The notes: generated from the letters alone by a model not told the origin. DNA of 64,000 nt from Tritrichomonas musculus (GCA_039105265.1 JAPFFF010000009.1:4030001-4094000); one strand, 5' to 3'; shown: positions 10,401 to 18,617, counted from the first letter of the stretch. A program made the numbers and translations.

Positions 10401-11132
10401 ATCAATAACGCACAGTTCTGGTATCGATCGGGTGGTAACGTGATAAGACCGAAGTCTGGTGATTTCGTTCGATGTATGTTCTATGCAGAGCAACTCAGGT
10501 TCACTAACGATTCAACTAGATACGTCAACGATCTCGCGTTGAGTACCGAAACTGTAAACAATGATACTTCACTAGCAACATCAGCGTTCGTACATAAATG
10601 TGTTGATGACGCTGTTGCTAACATTGATTTAACTGATTATGCGTTGAAGAGTGAGATACCAAACATTGATGTTAACAATGTCAGAGCATATGACGATCTA
10701 TCATACTGTTCTATTGATAAGACATCGTTGACGATAGGTGTCACTGGAACTTTAAAATTACCATCGATTCTCCCTTTCACGGAAGGTGCACATATTGTAG
10801 TCGATGCCGTATTTGATGATGGTACTGAACATCTTGACTTCATATTCAAAACCAATTCCAGTACCAGTGATACGCATACAATGATTTACAACGTGAATGG
10901 AACTGAAGCTGTAATTAGATATCAAGACTACACGATAAACTGGAATAACAGTACTGGTGAGTTCACTATCAAAGGTTTCATGAAACATAAAGGTAAGAAC
11001 CCATTAGAATATAGAAATTTACGTGCTGATACCGGTGATCATCATGATTCGTTGGCGTTGAATAGCCAAATCGAACAACTATGGAGTTACATCACAGCGT
11101 TAGAAACACGATTAGCTGCACTCGAATCTTAA
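4446..11132 (+). CDS. Giant fibre-like Maverick protein with internal duplication (2228 aa)
   Basis: This is the largest gene of the element. Two halves share a module. The L-R-E-S-D-Q-L-Y-L-Y-K-P-S segment near residue 71, with F-G-H-T-W-S-L-I-W-D-G, recurs near residue 1210 as L-Q-E-S-D-V-Y-Y-F-Y-R-P-S with F-G-N-T-W-S-L-T-W-D-G. A glycine/alanine-rich hydrophobic stretch lies near residues 1600-1630. The C-terminal quarter has Y-A-L-K-S-E-I-P repeats and ends in a coiled-coil-like tail, as in phage and virus fibre proteins. A second ATG at 4458 may be the true start, because the gene at 4442 diverges from almost the same spot. Likely role: virion surface or attachment. Confidence 0.85.
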   Translation: MLNKMITPLAVRAMALKDRGYKIKVRDDELKITKDSKVDDVRINCVYTKNEIDELIKNTKSEINDNSLFELRESDQLYLYKPSLITQSSKYYEMIWNIDPNYEIPLQLEFEFKDYLFGHTWSLIWDGHSWTGNNVVNLSFNKQSTVRNNNGSPAIVVRHNDYIAKWIRCFVDTVKDSDNYATILSQYVTNWRVMYADGTIINVSDDNVKLGESPHYDNIDVQQFGVKVSNDVSSKNMLYVLADININGFVTPLKWDLNITTPINLHYLNTRDNNPVIESFTYIREVKHSNKSIPEENTNNDIHIYIEKEYFEQKPDTADETYNPFDIMITQQFYEVKPDPRNCTTITTDNNIYSSKIIWADNIMTMRRDLNVVGGTVDVLAYDYSVLRAIINGIQEQLRLQAAYNEYIDSIRKGLAIASDIITILSGAVNMVKDLSTLSMTGENMNINTYRTEDFTFPGMGGSNDDYPGGKQPISGKFLLDMDTSAAGQVLKRFIPTQTEIPAATSSLTATDLVLNAMNSLTQIGTTTTTLIAGGLTLDRVPEMIDGVRTIQQSIQTITDSVRELRRRWREHRDNTIVDHTVENTDEMELDDLDVETPTTRLTHDTTTNAGSGFGDHNLESLSDLTDEELLALNSSDVHVDQIGNDLILITSVTTGEVVYIRRRDHVQSITTPERIRFNSRRRVDTTSTWSYDGQTALEIEQMLLTDRILFENTHPELQFVRNSDVDTGVDWTEVRDSSDRTVAIIDVTMLTHTSVDGDGISINSHGSSVNVNSDGIHVNDDTRELIANEYNVVVVNHELTPTDDADVVIPGTTITLGDIEQMDWFQRHRLANEINGLRFRDSRSELGSTNNDDHTEVVYKNNVIGVIDRRHINQVTINDNQITLTNPDNQLTLTDHDIQWMRDHDEQHRSTLRGFISNINNRLEEINMDMEWLLDHPSLTDRYVVCRGSRILVPIVDAVLYIPRSIRKASTYSLEGESVDGESNISLQPLIDWCKSTESDISIPDDSNEAVSLNSCVNICKTFRDTIKGPLELLSYKIQEVESNQPSTSGDSEFDTIDGYPTYYVKHSDITTYEPTSTDSVQDPVIIMKISLPSELKSRFTTTVDVFKIHMRNLLILDWQGNMLNDFIISFDNGKFICPELTHNKARDCYTYSTRERDDPEIMFDKDLNIEPYSWYLNGDMTIHNLLNDDSLVSRKPVIKCDIIDAKNALRLQESDVYYFYRPSMITYDEHVKYMDTFGDEILEYECECYKMVYKIPSTYEIPTNLTFKFSEYCFGNTWSLTWDGNKWIGDDIQGRFQSKIISKCQKRDPKPDNYGSTGCIIAVKRDTLNSRAIRETNSKGLAYSLLRTCMRDDGGVYEPYIKFKDGSVVNGSDYSLSIGFTSADSSVKLDGYDLASVSCTIGNYSTSKLKISDIEQLYLDLVLPGQELVNRLSFTIDGDEVHRSGSNNNGYVDLKGALDTVDRIGYVWTKRSKNDTGRDITLYLRHDYTDPIDEVNWDPSTNAFEYIIKQQFYEVSPNPNASTTLYTDFNITSSKIITADNITTMRSDLNLVTNNVDIVSYDVKEVKSKVDALSSEMVDQQSKTKYLQKEVDKIDMKANVGIALGVAGCVIGATGLGVAGKALSFASKGVANTVGRELVNTVTKVSDVGTDVVTDMAGKLVDELPDIGADIFFGDMVSVPVSRMMKSRTVLSNTDKLNKIIEWCDQEYVPVEDMTFTDELDDPSKVAMTLTSTMDMCKRFRHTMKPMIKTLAQTMQLSRDDVIDIVGKIDCIDKNVKLVAEDIITDGSIRVKLMVRTISEFNDVDYDEQYVSLTITNGVISEYNGTDTFPSATMDESSTQITLLNPQHVQVTGITIKENTLIRHLEFTTNDIAYTCDVDALQKKIDSLHDQLEQNDKSLATTLNEFPTVDEVNTALDTVKNESDSKYALKSEIPTTIDLSDYSTTTECDAKYIHQDSIIPSTDTTTTEFTDDDILSALNTVNRINNAQFWYRSGGNVIRPKSGDFVRCMFYAEQLRFTNDSTRYVNDLALSTETVNNDTSLATSAFVHKCVDDAVANIDLTDYALKSEIPNIDVNNVRAYDDLSYCSIDKTSLTIGVTGTLKLPSILPFTEGAHIVVDAVFDDGTEHLDFIFKTNSSTSDTHTMIYNVNGTEAVIRYQDYTINWNNSTGEFTIKGFMKHKGKNPLEYRNLRADTGDHHDSLALNSQIEQLWSYITALETRLAALES

Positions 11133-11188
11133 ACCAAAAATAGATGAATCGTTATTTTTGAACTCATCCGCCACCGATTCGCTATAGC

Positions 11189-11710
11189 TCATACGACTAC
11201 ATACTTCAGACATAAGTGATATACATTGACGAGATCATTGAACTCTTTGTTATAGACTTGTTTGAAGTCAGTGACTATCTCACCAGACTCAGTAACGATC
11301 TTAATAGCATCGATCTTCTGTATTGGTGATACTTTCGCGACACAACATCCAGGATTGTCATCAGTGTATATCTCAACATCACCACCTGTAACTGATTTGA
11401 TGATTGATGCTAGATCTTGTTGTGGAACGATGATAGTGTGTTTACTGATGAGATTACTGATCAGAGCTTTGTCTTGATCGAGTAGTATCTTCGCGTATGT
11501 TTCTAGAATGAGTGATCGGACATCATGATTGACGACTGGTTCATCTGGTTGAACAGTTAATTCGCGAGTGATTACTATATCTTCTTTACCGTCATCACGT
11601 TTATTGATGAAGATGTTGTTATTGATATTGTTATTGGATTGCGATGCTGATGTCGGTTCGAGTGAAACATTTGCATTGACTCCAGTGTTGAGATTTCGCT
11701 TCTTAATCAT
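11189..11710 (-). CDS. Hypothetical Maverick protein (173 aa)
   Basis: I do not recognise this protein. It has a basic start, an Asn-rich patch (residues about 27-35) and a mixed alpha/beta C-terminal half with one C-C-V-A-K-V segment. It converges with the giant fibre gene, leaving a 56-base spacer that carries two opposed copies of the CAAAAATA/TATTTTTG box. It heads away from the small gene at 11744-11932. Confidence 0.6.
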   Translation of the reverse strand: MIKKRNLNTGVNANVSLEPTSASQSNNNINNNIFINKRDDGKEDIVITRELTVQPDEPVVNHDVRSLILETYAKILLDQDKALISNLISKHTIIVPQQDLASIIKSVTGGDVEIYTDDNPGCCVAKVSPIQKIDAIKIVTESGEIVTDFKQVYNKEFNDLVNVYHLCLKYVVV

Positions 11711-11743
11711 TTCATTGATAGTAAAATACGTGTAATCCGTTGA

Positions 11744-11932
11744 TCAATACGAGTTAACATCATCTTTATAGAGTATCAACTGTTTAGCATTGACGCATCT
11801 ACATGATTGATCAACCGCTACTAGATTCTCTTTCTTGTGAGTTGGTGGATGACGATATTCGGGTTTCGTTATCGGAGGAGTCTTAGTGATATGTTGTTTA
11901 TGAGACATGACTTGAACTGATTTACCGGACAT
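11744..11932 (-). CDS. Small hypothetical Maverick protein (62 aa)
   Basis: This short frame begins just downstream of a GTTTATTTTT box (complement of 11939-11948), the same kind of box found before other genes of this element. The product has two Cys (C-R-C near residue 45), several His and Lys, and P-P-I-T-K-P-E-Y. I see no known domain. The upstream box and codon style support it moderately. Confidence 0.4.
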   Translation of the reverse strand: MSGKSVQVMSHKQHITKTPPITKPEYRHPPTHKKENLVAVDQSCRCVNAKQLILYKDDVNSY

Positions 11933-11979
11933 TTAATGAAAAATAAACAAACCATTCGAATAAATGATTATGGATGAGT

Positions 11980-12338
11980 TCATAATCGATCAGAATCTCT
12001 CATGAATCACTTCAATGGTTAATCAGTTAGATCTAACTAGATATGTACTTACAAATCTAACTATATGATTTTGATACGATTTTGATCCATTTTCGATACA
12101 TTTCGACTATCATAACACGTTTACTATAATCATTGTCATACTAGTTATCATCGAATGTTTTATCATGAAACCGAATATGAGTTACGGACCATTGAAAGTC
12201 AACAATGATCTCTAATTCAACTGTAAATGGTTTATTTTTGGATCGAAATCGCATAGTTAGATTTGTAAGTACATATCTAGTTAGATCTAACTGATTAACC
12301 AAACGATTGATTCATGAGTGATTCTGATCGATTATGAG
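11980..12338. repeat. Long inverted repeat with 48-bp perfect inner arms
   Basis: Bases 12017-12064 and 12253-12300 are perfect inverted copies. The match continues outward imperfectly to about 11980 and 12338. The loop of about 190 bases contains the relic HNH gene start at 12165 and an orphan TATTTTTG box at about 12233. The structure looks like a foldback insertion, or one made by inverted duplication next to a nuclease gene. It fills the gap between the small gene at 11932 and the capsid gene at 12406. Confidence 0.9.
12165..12215 (+). pseudogene. Relic of the HNH nuclease gene start
   Basis: The sequence around 12100-12200 matches the region around the start of the HNH gene at 2770, including upstream bases. 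Both begin M-K-P-N-M-S-Y at the protein level and share the L-K-V motif. Only the 5' end is present. It sits inside the loop of the inverted repeat 11980-12338 and is a fossil copy. Confidence 0.7.
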
Positions 12339-12405
12339 TGACTATGAACGATATATTTCGTGATTGAATCTGATCGAAACCAAAAACAACGGACCGTAAT
12401 TTCAT

Positions 12406-13992
12406 TTAACGACTAACGACATCGTATTGGCCGATCTCAACAACGGGCGGCATACCATTTGGTTGAACATGAATGGATATGACAGTATCTTGTAACAATC
12501 CCATAATTGGAGGTGGTTTTGGACTGGCAGCAGCATAGAAACTATCTTCTGGAAGATCACAAACGATTTCGTAAGTGATTGGTGTATTACTGGTTTGACC
12601 TTGTTGGAATGTGTTATCGGTTTCAGTTGGAAGTCCGATAAAGAATGATGTAGTATCGTAACTAAAGTGTCTACGTGGTACATTCGGTTCTTCATCTTCA
12701 GTTCTGACGTACAACAATGATTGAACCACCTCTTTGTTGAACCCTGTTTGTTCACCGTTAACGTTCATAGCGTTCTGACATAGTTCGATGAACATTGGAT
12801 CAGTACCATCAGTCGCGAATGGAATAGTTGGAACGACTCCATAACCACCACATCGTAACTGGAAGTTCGTAAACTTAGGGTTCTTGAATACAGTGTGATG
12901 AGTTGATTCTAATGGGAATAAGAAGAAGATTGAATCGACAAATCTTGGAGTAATGGTTTGAGTGGTTGATCCATGACCGTTACCGAGACTCTTACTCATA
13001 GTCGTGAATGTCAATATCTGAGTTGGAAAGATGAGTTCTTGTTGAGTGTATCGTTGAACGAGTGATTGATATATATCATTATCGATACCAAAGTTGGGGA
13101 TGACACTATACGCTTTATCAATCTCATAATTACGTTCAACTGTTATTCTACGAAGATCTGATTTTAATGTTGGATCTTCTATATCATTAAACATATATGC
13201 AGCATCACCGATTTGAACGAATTCAGATGTTATACCCTCCATTTTGAACTCTCTGTAGTTACCAATATCCGCAATCAACTCTTTAGATGGACCAACTGGA
13301 CACCAAACCAAACCCTGTGTACCGAACATAACTTTGAGTTCGAATTTGCCAGCGAAAGCGGGTAGATACTTGATGTTACTGAGTGGTAAGAATCGGCGTA
13401 AATCGATCTTCAATGGTATTTTAACTTCATATATATCAGTTTCGGTAACAAGTTCTACGAACTCACCACAATGAGCTATATTAAATTTACGATTATATAT
13501 ATCTTTATGACGAACTTTAGAGTAGATATCGGATCGTTTAGAAGCTTCATTAGCACCACACGCTGTCAAGAATGACTCTTCTGGACCAAAGTTTTGAGTG
13601 TATATGGAGATACCGTTAGAGAGGATCTCATATTTTTCGACTGAATCCATAGCGTCTTTGAATCCAACCCATAATGTATTGAAATCATGACCATTTATTT
13701 TTTTCAGTGGACTGTTAATTGGATCACTCATGACTATTGTAATCTTCATCTGCGCTTTGATGAATCCGTTATAGATATCAGCTGTGTTATCACATGTCGG
13801 ACTGATAATGAATGTCGTGAATGATCCAGCATGAATAGGTGCTGATGGACTGTACGAAGCTTGCGCATCGATAACGTACTTCTTATTAGTGTCTGACATG
13901 GCTATAGCATTATCGACTATATCGAAATAACTAGCCACTTGAGTATTTACTTCGGCTGATGTCTTGTGAAAGACTTCGTTGTTGAATGTCAT
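12406..13992 (-). CDS. Probable major capsid protein (double jelly-roll)
   Basis: This is a 528-residue protein without signal peptide or membrane helices. It has the alternating short hydrophobic strands, Pro-rich C-terminus (P-K-P-P-P-I near residue 495) and length typical of the Polinton major capsid protein. It sits next to the packaging-ATPase cluster on the same strand, as expected for the morphogenesis module. A TATTTTT box lies just upstream of its ATG (complement of 14004-14010). I rely on size, context and general resemblance; a structure prediction would settle it. Confidence 0.7.
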   Translation of the reverse strand: MTFNNEVFHKTSAEVNTQVASYFDIVDNAIAMSDTNKKYVIDAQASYSPSAPIHAGSFTTFIISPTCDNTADIYNGFIKAQMKITIVMSDPINSPLKKINGHDFNTLWVGFKDAMDSVEKYEILSNGISIYTQNFGPEESFLTACGANEASKRSDIYSKVRHKDIYNRKFNIAHCGEFVELVTETDIYEVKIPLKIDLRRFLPLSNIKYLPAFAGKFELKVMFGTQGLVWCPVGPSKELIADIGNYREFKMEGITSEFVQIGDAAYMFNDIEDPTLKSDLRRITVERNYEIDKAYSVIPNFGIDNDIYQSLVQRYTQQELIFPTQILTFTTMSKSLGNGHGSTTQTITPRFVDSIFFLFPLESTHHTVFKNPKFTNFQLRCGGYGVVPTIPFATDGTDPMFIELCQNAMNVNGEQTGFNKEVVQSLLYVRTEDEEPNVPRRHFSYDTTSFFIGLPTETDNTFQQGQTSNTPITYEIVCDLPEDSFYAAASPKPPPIMGLLQDTVISIHVQPNGMPPVVEIGQYDVVSR

Positions 13993-14037
13993 TTACTTGA
14001 CAGAAAAATATGATGGTTTAAGTCGACGGATTCATAC

Positions 14038-14643
14038 TTAACGTCGTATACGTGATCGAAATATGGGTTGTTCAATGACTGGTTCAGGTTCAGGTTCAAC
14101 TGGTTGTGGTTCAACTGGTTGTGGTGCAACTGGTTTCGATTCAACTGGTTCGGATTCAACTGACTCTGGAAACATTTCAGGTACATATCGACTACGAATA
14201 CGCGATTTCGATAACTCTTTGTTGACGACATGTTTGATATACTGTTTCTGCTCTTTCTTGAATCTATCATTGCGGATCTCTTCACCGAGATTACGTAACT
14301 GTTCGAGTATTTCGAGATTAATCGTTGAATCTGGTCTAGTTGATGGTATAGTACTACTAGATGTTCGCGGTCTACGTTGTTTGATTACAGGTGGTGGTGT
14401 TGATTCAGTTTCAGACTCGACATCGTTAGTAACATCGACAGACTGTTTATCAACATCGACATCGACAGACTGTTTATCAACATCGTTATTGGTTTGATCT
14501 ACTAATTTAGTCTCCCTCAACTTGACTATATATTTACCTTCTTTCTTGGTCGGAAACACTTCATATTCAGGATCTTCAATCCCTTGCAACCATCGTTGAA
14601 TGATTTGATTTCGTTTCACTCCACGTACGTACTTAGAACTCAT
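14038..14643 (-). CDS. Hypothetical Maverick protein with acidic and Pro-Val-Glu repeats
   Basis: This 201-residue protein has a basic N-terminus. It then has a short acidic tandem repeat (D-K-Q-S-V-D-V, twice near residues 56-70), a basic P-R-T-S-S-S linker and a helical middle. A C-terminal run of E-P-V/Q-P-V units ends in R-S-R-I-R-R. Such low-complexity charged proteins are often virion scaffolding or DNA-associated proteins. A CAAAAATA box (14654-14661) is just upstream. Function is not known. The overlapping frame at 13989-14285 is a shadow of the same repeats. Confidence 0.65.
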   Translation of the reverse strand: MSSKYVRGVKRNQIIQRWLQGIEDPEYEVFPTKKEGKYIVKLRETKLVDQTNNDVDKQSVDVDVDKQSVDVTNDVESETESTPPPVIKQRRPRTSSSTIPSTRPDSTINLEILEQLRNLGEEIRNDRFKKEQKQYIKHVVNKELSKSRIRSRYVPEMFPESVESEPVESKPVAPQPVEPQPVEPEPEPVIEQPIFRSRIRR

Positions 14644-14677
14644 TTGATTTTAACAAAAATATCATCACAGACAATAC

Positions 14678-14881
14678 TCACTTACGTTTGTTTTTACGAG
14701 TTTTGGATTTGCGTTTACTGGTTTTGATATATGGTACGGTTACGTCATGAGTATTAGTGTTATCATGATATCGTGTTGGTAATGATCTCGGTCTAGTGAC
14801 TTCGTTATACATAGTACCAGGTCCAGATACGATAACAGAATTACTCGATCTATATGCATTTGTTCGATCTCTGCCACTCAT
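14678..14881 (-). CDS. Small basic Maverick protein (67 aa)
   Basis: The product is Ser/Arg/Thr-rich and ends in a strongly basic tail (K-T-S-K-R-K-S-K-T-R-K-N-K-R-K). It is 10 bases downstream of the gene at 14892 on the same strand. A short cationic protein in a capsid gene cluster suggests DNA condensation inside the particle, like adenovirus core peptides. That is inference from charge and position. Confidence 0.55.
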   Translation of the reverse strand: MSGRDRTNAYRSSNSVIVSGPGTMYNEVTRPRSLPTRYHDNTNTHDVTVPYIKTSKRKSKTRKNKRK

Positions 14882-14891
14882 TTATGATCCG

Positions 14892-15296
14892 TTAAATCCC
14901 CCGAAATGGAACGAATTTATGAGGTTTCTTTCGCGAATCAGCTGCAGCTTGTGCTGTTGATGATCCACCTTGTTTTAATTCGCCACGCGCGAACTGTTCA
15001 CTGATCTTCACGAGCTTGTCTTTGACCGACCCCTTTGGCATGTGACTGAATATGTTTGCACCTGCTGATGTAATAGCACCTAACGTTGGATTGAATGCAG
15101 TAGCAAATGGTGTTATCGCATGTAACATAGTACCGATAGCTTTCGGATTATTCATAGCGAAGTTTTTAGCACCGATCAACCCCTTTTTGGTCGCATTCCA
15201 TACTCTATGTGCAGCGTTTTTAGCACCGATGAGCCCCTGATGGACATCACTTTTAAGTCTATTCCAACCACTTGTAACGAAACTCTTGAATCCCAT
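14892..15296 (-). CDS. Small amphipathic Maverick protein (134 aa), possible virion membrane-active protein
   Basis: The N-terminal third repeats the unit G-L-I-G-A-K-N (residues about 21-27 and 38-44) within amphipathic helices rich in Lys, Ala and Trp. A hydrophobic Ala/Gly/Pro middle and a basic tail follow. The layout recalls small virion proteins that disturb membranes, such as adenovirus pVI, but I see no direct homology. It lies between the small basic protein and the packaging ATPase. Confidence 0.55.
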   Translation of the reverse strand: MGFKSFVTSGWNRLKSDVHQGLIGAKNAAHRVWNATKKGLIGAKNFAMNNPKAIGTMLHAITPFATAFNPTLGAITSAGANIFSHMPKGSVKDKLVKISEQFARGELKQGGSSTAQAAADSRKKPHKFVPFRGI

Positions 15297-15324
15297 GATT
15301 TATTAATCATAAAAACAAACCAAT

Positions 15325-16176
15325 TTATTGTTCAAAGTGTGATTCGTTACTAGTGATATTGATGATAAACCGATCATGTTGACCCTTATGATTTAGATAT
15401 TCGATTGTCGTTGACTTGGTATCGAGATTGTTTGGAGTCTGTTGTAACATCGATGTGAAATCTTCTTTACTGAAACCGCTATAGCATATGATATCAGTGG
15501 CCAATCGTTTAACATTCAGATGAACGAATCGTAATGTTTGAACAGCTATGATACAAGTCAGATTGAAGTGTCTCGTTTTCGTTAGTAACCGACATAGCTC
15601 ACTGTTACCGTTCTTCAGTAACGGGGATCCAGCAGCGTCATCTAATACGAGTAACGTGTTGAACGGATACGATGCGGTCTGATACTGAACTAACTTGGAT
15701 GCTATATATGCTATTCGATCTTCGATTTCCATTAACGAGTGTTTCTGGATGATTCTAGCCATTTCTTCATTAGTTTCAACCATTTTGGATAGCACATGTT
15801 TGACCATCGCATAGTATTTGAGTTTACGTCGTAGATGTCGTTTAAGATATGGAAGTAGATTCTCTTCTTTGATGTAATCGATAGGGGTCTTCACATTCTT
15901 GGATAGTACTTCAGCTGTTTTATCGAGTTTACCAGACGTGGAACAGAATATGATCTTACTGTAATACGGTTTCGTGAATAGTCGTTCAGTTATCATGATG
16001 TGTCGCCAGATCCAAAACGATTTACCAGCTCCCATCTTACCGATTAGAAAGTAGATACCGTTTGACGAGAATGGATATTCAGGAGCGAGTGGTTTAATCA
16101 ACGCCATTTCGATATCACGTTGATTCTTACGTAATGTGTCTTCGATTAGATCTTCAACTTTCTTGATTTGAGTCAT
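15325..16176 (-). CDS. DNA-packaging ATPase (FtsK/HerA, A32-like)
   Basis: Walker A is G-K-M-G-A-G-K-S (residues 46-53) and Walker B is L-L-V-L-D-D (175-180). This is the pattern of the A32-like packaging ATPases of Polintons, adintoviruses and large DNA viruses. The length of 283 residues is normal for the family. The enzyme should use ATP to pump the element's DNA into capsids. It ends 11 bases before the integrase stop-to-start region and is co-oriented with capsid, integrase and the small virion genes. Confidence 0.85.
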   Translation of the reverse strand: MTQIKKVEDLIEDTLRKNQRDIEMALIKPLAPEYPFSSNGIYFLIGKMGAGKSFWIWRHIMITERLFTKPYYSKIIFCSTSGKLDKTAEVLSKNVKTPIDYIKEENLLPYLKRHLRRKLKYYAMVKHVLSKMVETNEEMARIIQKHSLMEIEDRIAYIASKLVQYQTASYPFNTLLVLDDAAGSPLLKNGNSELCRLLTKTRHFNLTCIIAVQTLRFVHLNVKRLATDIICYSGFSKEDFTSMLQQTPNNLDTKSTTIEYLNHKGQHDRFIINITSNESHFEQ

Positions 16177-16186
16177 TTATAGTAAG

Positions 16187-17260
16187 TTAAATGAACTTTC
16201 TTATTTGATCGGGGATGGTATTTTGATTCAACCAGTATTGACGTTCCATTGTCGATAATTTAGTTGGATGACCTTCACGTAGATATTTCGATTTGATAGT
16301 ATCTTTAACGGTTGAATCTTCATATGTTATCGTATATGTATCTCTCTTCTTGTTATAAGATCGAATCTCTTTAACGATACCGCGTTTACCATCTTTGATT
16401 GTTGTCGCTAATGGAACGTTATTGGATGACTTCACGAGTTTATATCCAGGGACGGTATCTACAGATCCATCGATAGATCGAATTAGAAACTGATTACCAT
16501 CTTTGGAATCGACGACGTAAGACTCTTTAGATAGATTCGAACGACGTTTCGTTAATGGACTCTTATCAAGAACTACTCTAACTAGATCACCAGGTTTGAA
16601 ATGATATGGATTAACTTGACGTTCCATCTTATCGATATACTCTAACTCATCTTCATCTGTTATCTCATTCGGAGATTTATAATTAAGAGATCGATGCGGC
16701 ATATCGTTATAGGATTCTACTAATGATAGGATATCAGTGTTTGGTTCATTAGCTTTCATATCACGAATGGTTCTCATGAATCTGTTAATGATACCGAGTT
16801 TGTTATGATCGTTATCGGTCGTTGTTGTATATACAATATCATGTTCTCTCATGAAATCGAGTACGGATTTCGATAAGTATGATGCATCTTCATCTGATAT
16901 GATAGACTTACACTCAGGTTCTGATTTGATGAACTCGGTTAATGATTTCAACACTTGTTTAGCACCTTTATTGATCATCTCATACGCATATGCTTTACGT
17001 GTGTTAACGTTAATGAACATCAAATAGTCTGGATCACCAATGAATGTATCCATTTGAAACGCATGTTGAATCTTCGAATAGATATGCATGAACTTTGGTG
17101 GCGGAATATGTTGATCGTGAACGACTTTGTTTTGAAGATAGTCTTTAGCTTCATCATCCGTGAAACCATATCTATTAGCGATTCTCTTGAATTTCGATAA
17201 CGTATTGGTTGGATACTTAGAATAAACTTCATCAATGGTCTTGAACTTGATTCGACTCAT
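16187..17260 (-). CDS. Retroviral-type integrase of the Maverick class (c-integrase)
   Basis: This is a 357-residue protein. Residues about 65-190 read as an RNase H-like integrase core (F-I-N-V-N-T-R-K-A-Y-A-Y-E strand pair, then S-I-I-S-D-E-D-A, then N-R-F-M-R-T-I-R-D). The part after residue 220 resembles an SH3/chromo-like tail (D-L-V-R-V-V-L-D, then Y-T-I-T-Y-E-D-S). It should join the ends of the element to target DNA. The gene is packed between the ATPase and the 448-residue gene, with about 10-base gaps, so the three are likely expressed together. Confidence 0.85.
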   Translation of the reverse strand: MSRIKFKTIDEVYSKYPTNTLSKFKRIANRYGFTDDEAKDYLQNKVVHDQHIPPPKFMHIYSKIQHAFQMDTFIGDPDYLMFINVNTRKAYAYEMINKGAKQVLKSLTEFIKSEPECKSIISDEDASYLSKSVLDFMREHDIVYTTTTDNDHNKLGIINRFMRTIRDMKANEPNTDILSLVESYNDMPHRSLNYKSPNEITDEDELEYIDKMERQVNPYHFKPGDLVRVVLDKSPLTKRRSNLSKESYVVDSKDGNQFLIRSIDGSVDTVPGYKLVKSSNNVPLATTIKDGKRGIVKEIRSYNKKRDTYTITYEDSTVKDTIKSKYLREGHPTKLSTMERQYWLNQNTIPDQIRKFI

Positions 17261-17270
17261 TTATAGCGGA

Positions 17271-18617
17271 TTAAGAGTATAACAGTTTACGGTTTTGTAA
17301 GAACACCATGTCCATTGTGAACACAACATTATCATTGATCGGTAATGGAATCTTAATCTCGTTTTTATCGTAGAATTCAATCCAAAATGTTTCATCGCTA
17401 TGGTTCAACTTATAATATTTGATCGGACAGAATGGTTCGTTAGTTCGACCAACAAGATAATGATTCGATTGAGTTGCAAATGAAGCTACAACTTCACACT
17501 CCAAATCAGTTAATATGTTCTTCAATATATGTTCTTGACGATAATGGTATAGATCGTATATATTGTTTTTGAATGGATTATCAGATCCGATATTGAAGAA
17601 ACTAGCTGTATATGGATCGAATTTGATATTATTATATCTTTGTTCTTTAATAGCATCTTCATCTACAACAGGTAAATTCCAATCTTCTTCTTCTTCTTCT
17701 TCATCACCGATATCAGGTTTAACAGGTTTACTAGGTTCTTCATATGGAATTAATCGACCTTCATGATTTATTCTATGTTTTATATAATCATGACTACGAT
17801 GTCCATTATAAAAGGTACTATATGCGGATCTATGAAATTCAGAATCTGCTCTAGTGATCAATAAATCGGATGATCTAAATACACCAAACCAGTCTGAATC
17901 TTTTGTTCGTAATTTCAATATATGTTGATTATTTTCGAACTCATCTTCGATGATAATGTCTTCGCTTTGTAAATAGAACGGTATATGTTCACCGATTAAT
18001 TCATCACTTTTAGATAACATCGATTCATAATCATCTTTGATATCTTCTAATTGTTTTAACAAAGTAGTTCGTTCATCTGGAGTTATCTTTCTATCCATGA
18101 TCTTCTCTTTCAAATGATTATATAGATTATGATCATCAATAGCTTTTCGTATATGATTGACAATATCGATCCGATTATCATTTGCTGTTACTCTGATATT
18201 TACTGGGATTTCATATATTCGTACATGATTACTAGATAGATTATCCATAACTATTTCATGTATTTCATCTTCTGATAACGTTTCACATATCTCTTCGTTA
18301 ACATGAGTAATCACACTTCTAAGTGTATCATACATATCATTATCAAATTTTCGAACATAAATGATAAACTTAATCCAACCAGTTCCCCATTTAACAGACA
18401 TATGACGAACACCGATTATTTTTTCACTGAGATTGGATGTTCTCCATTCAGCTGGATATTTAAAGTAGATTCTGTTGAAGTGTTCATTGTTATCGGTATA
18501 ATATTTAGTGATTCCATATTCACCTTTAACTTTTACCGAATCAACTATAGAGTTATAAACCGTTTCGATTGGTAACGGAATGTGTTCATCTTCTGTGTTA
18601 TCTCTTCTATAACTCAT
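17271..18617 (-). CDS. Hypothetical Maverick protein (448 aa)
   Basis: I do not recognise this protein. It is mostly soluble, with many Tyr, Asp and Asn and a poly-Glu patch (G-D-E-E-E-E-E-E-D near residue 288). The C-terminal 40 residues look beta-rich. A CAAAAATA box at 18629-18636 precedes the start. It begins the minus-strand gene train that continues with integrase and ATPase, so a structural or assembly role is plausible. Confidence 0.65.
   Translation of the reverse strand: MSYRRDNTEDEHIPLPIETVYNSIVDSVKVKGEYGITKYYTDNNEHFNRIYFKYPAEWRTSNLSEKIIGVRHMSVKWGTGWIKFIIYVRKFDNDMYDTLRSVITHVNEEICETLSEDEIHEIVMDNLSSNHVRIYEIPVNIRVTANDNRIDIVNHIRKAIDDHNLYNHLKEKIMDRKITPDERTTLLKQLEDIKDDYESMLSKSDELIGEHIPFYLQSEDIIIEDEFENNQHILKLRTKDSDWFGVFRSSDLLITRADSEFHRSAYSTFYNGHRSHDYIKHRINHEGRLIPYEEPSKPVKPDIGDEEEEEEDWNLPVVDEDAIKEQRYNNIKFDPYTASFFNIGSDNPFKNNIYDLYHYRQEHILKNILTDLECEVVASFATQSNHYLVGRTNEPFCPIKYYKLNHSDETFWIEFYDKNEIKIPLPINDNVVFTMDMVFLQNRKLLYS

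Noticed and set aside
12402-12755. Frame within the capsid gene
   Set aside because: It overlaps the 528-residue gene entirely, has no upstream box and no protein-like pattern.
13989-14285. Asn/Gln-Leu-rich reading frame on the minus strand
   Set aside because: It is a shadow of the Pro-Val-Glu repeat of the real gene at 14038-14643 read in another frame.
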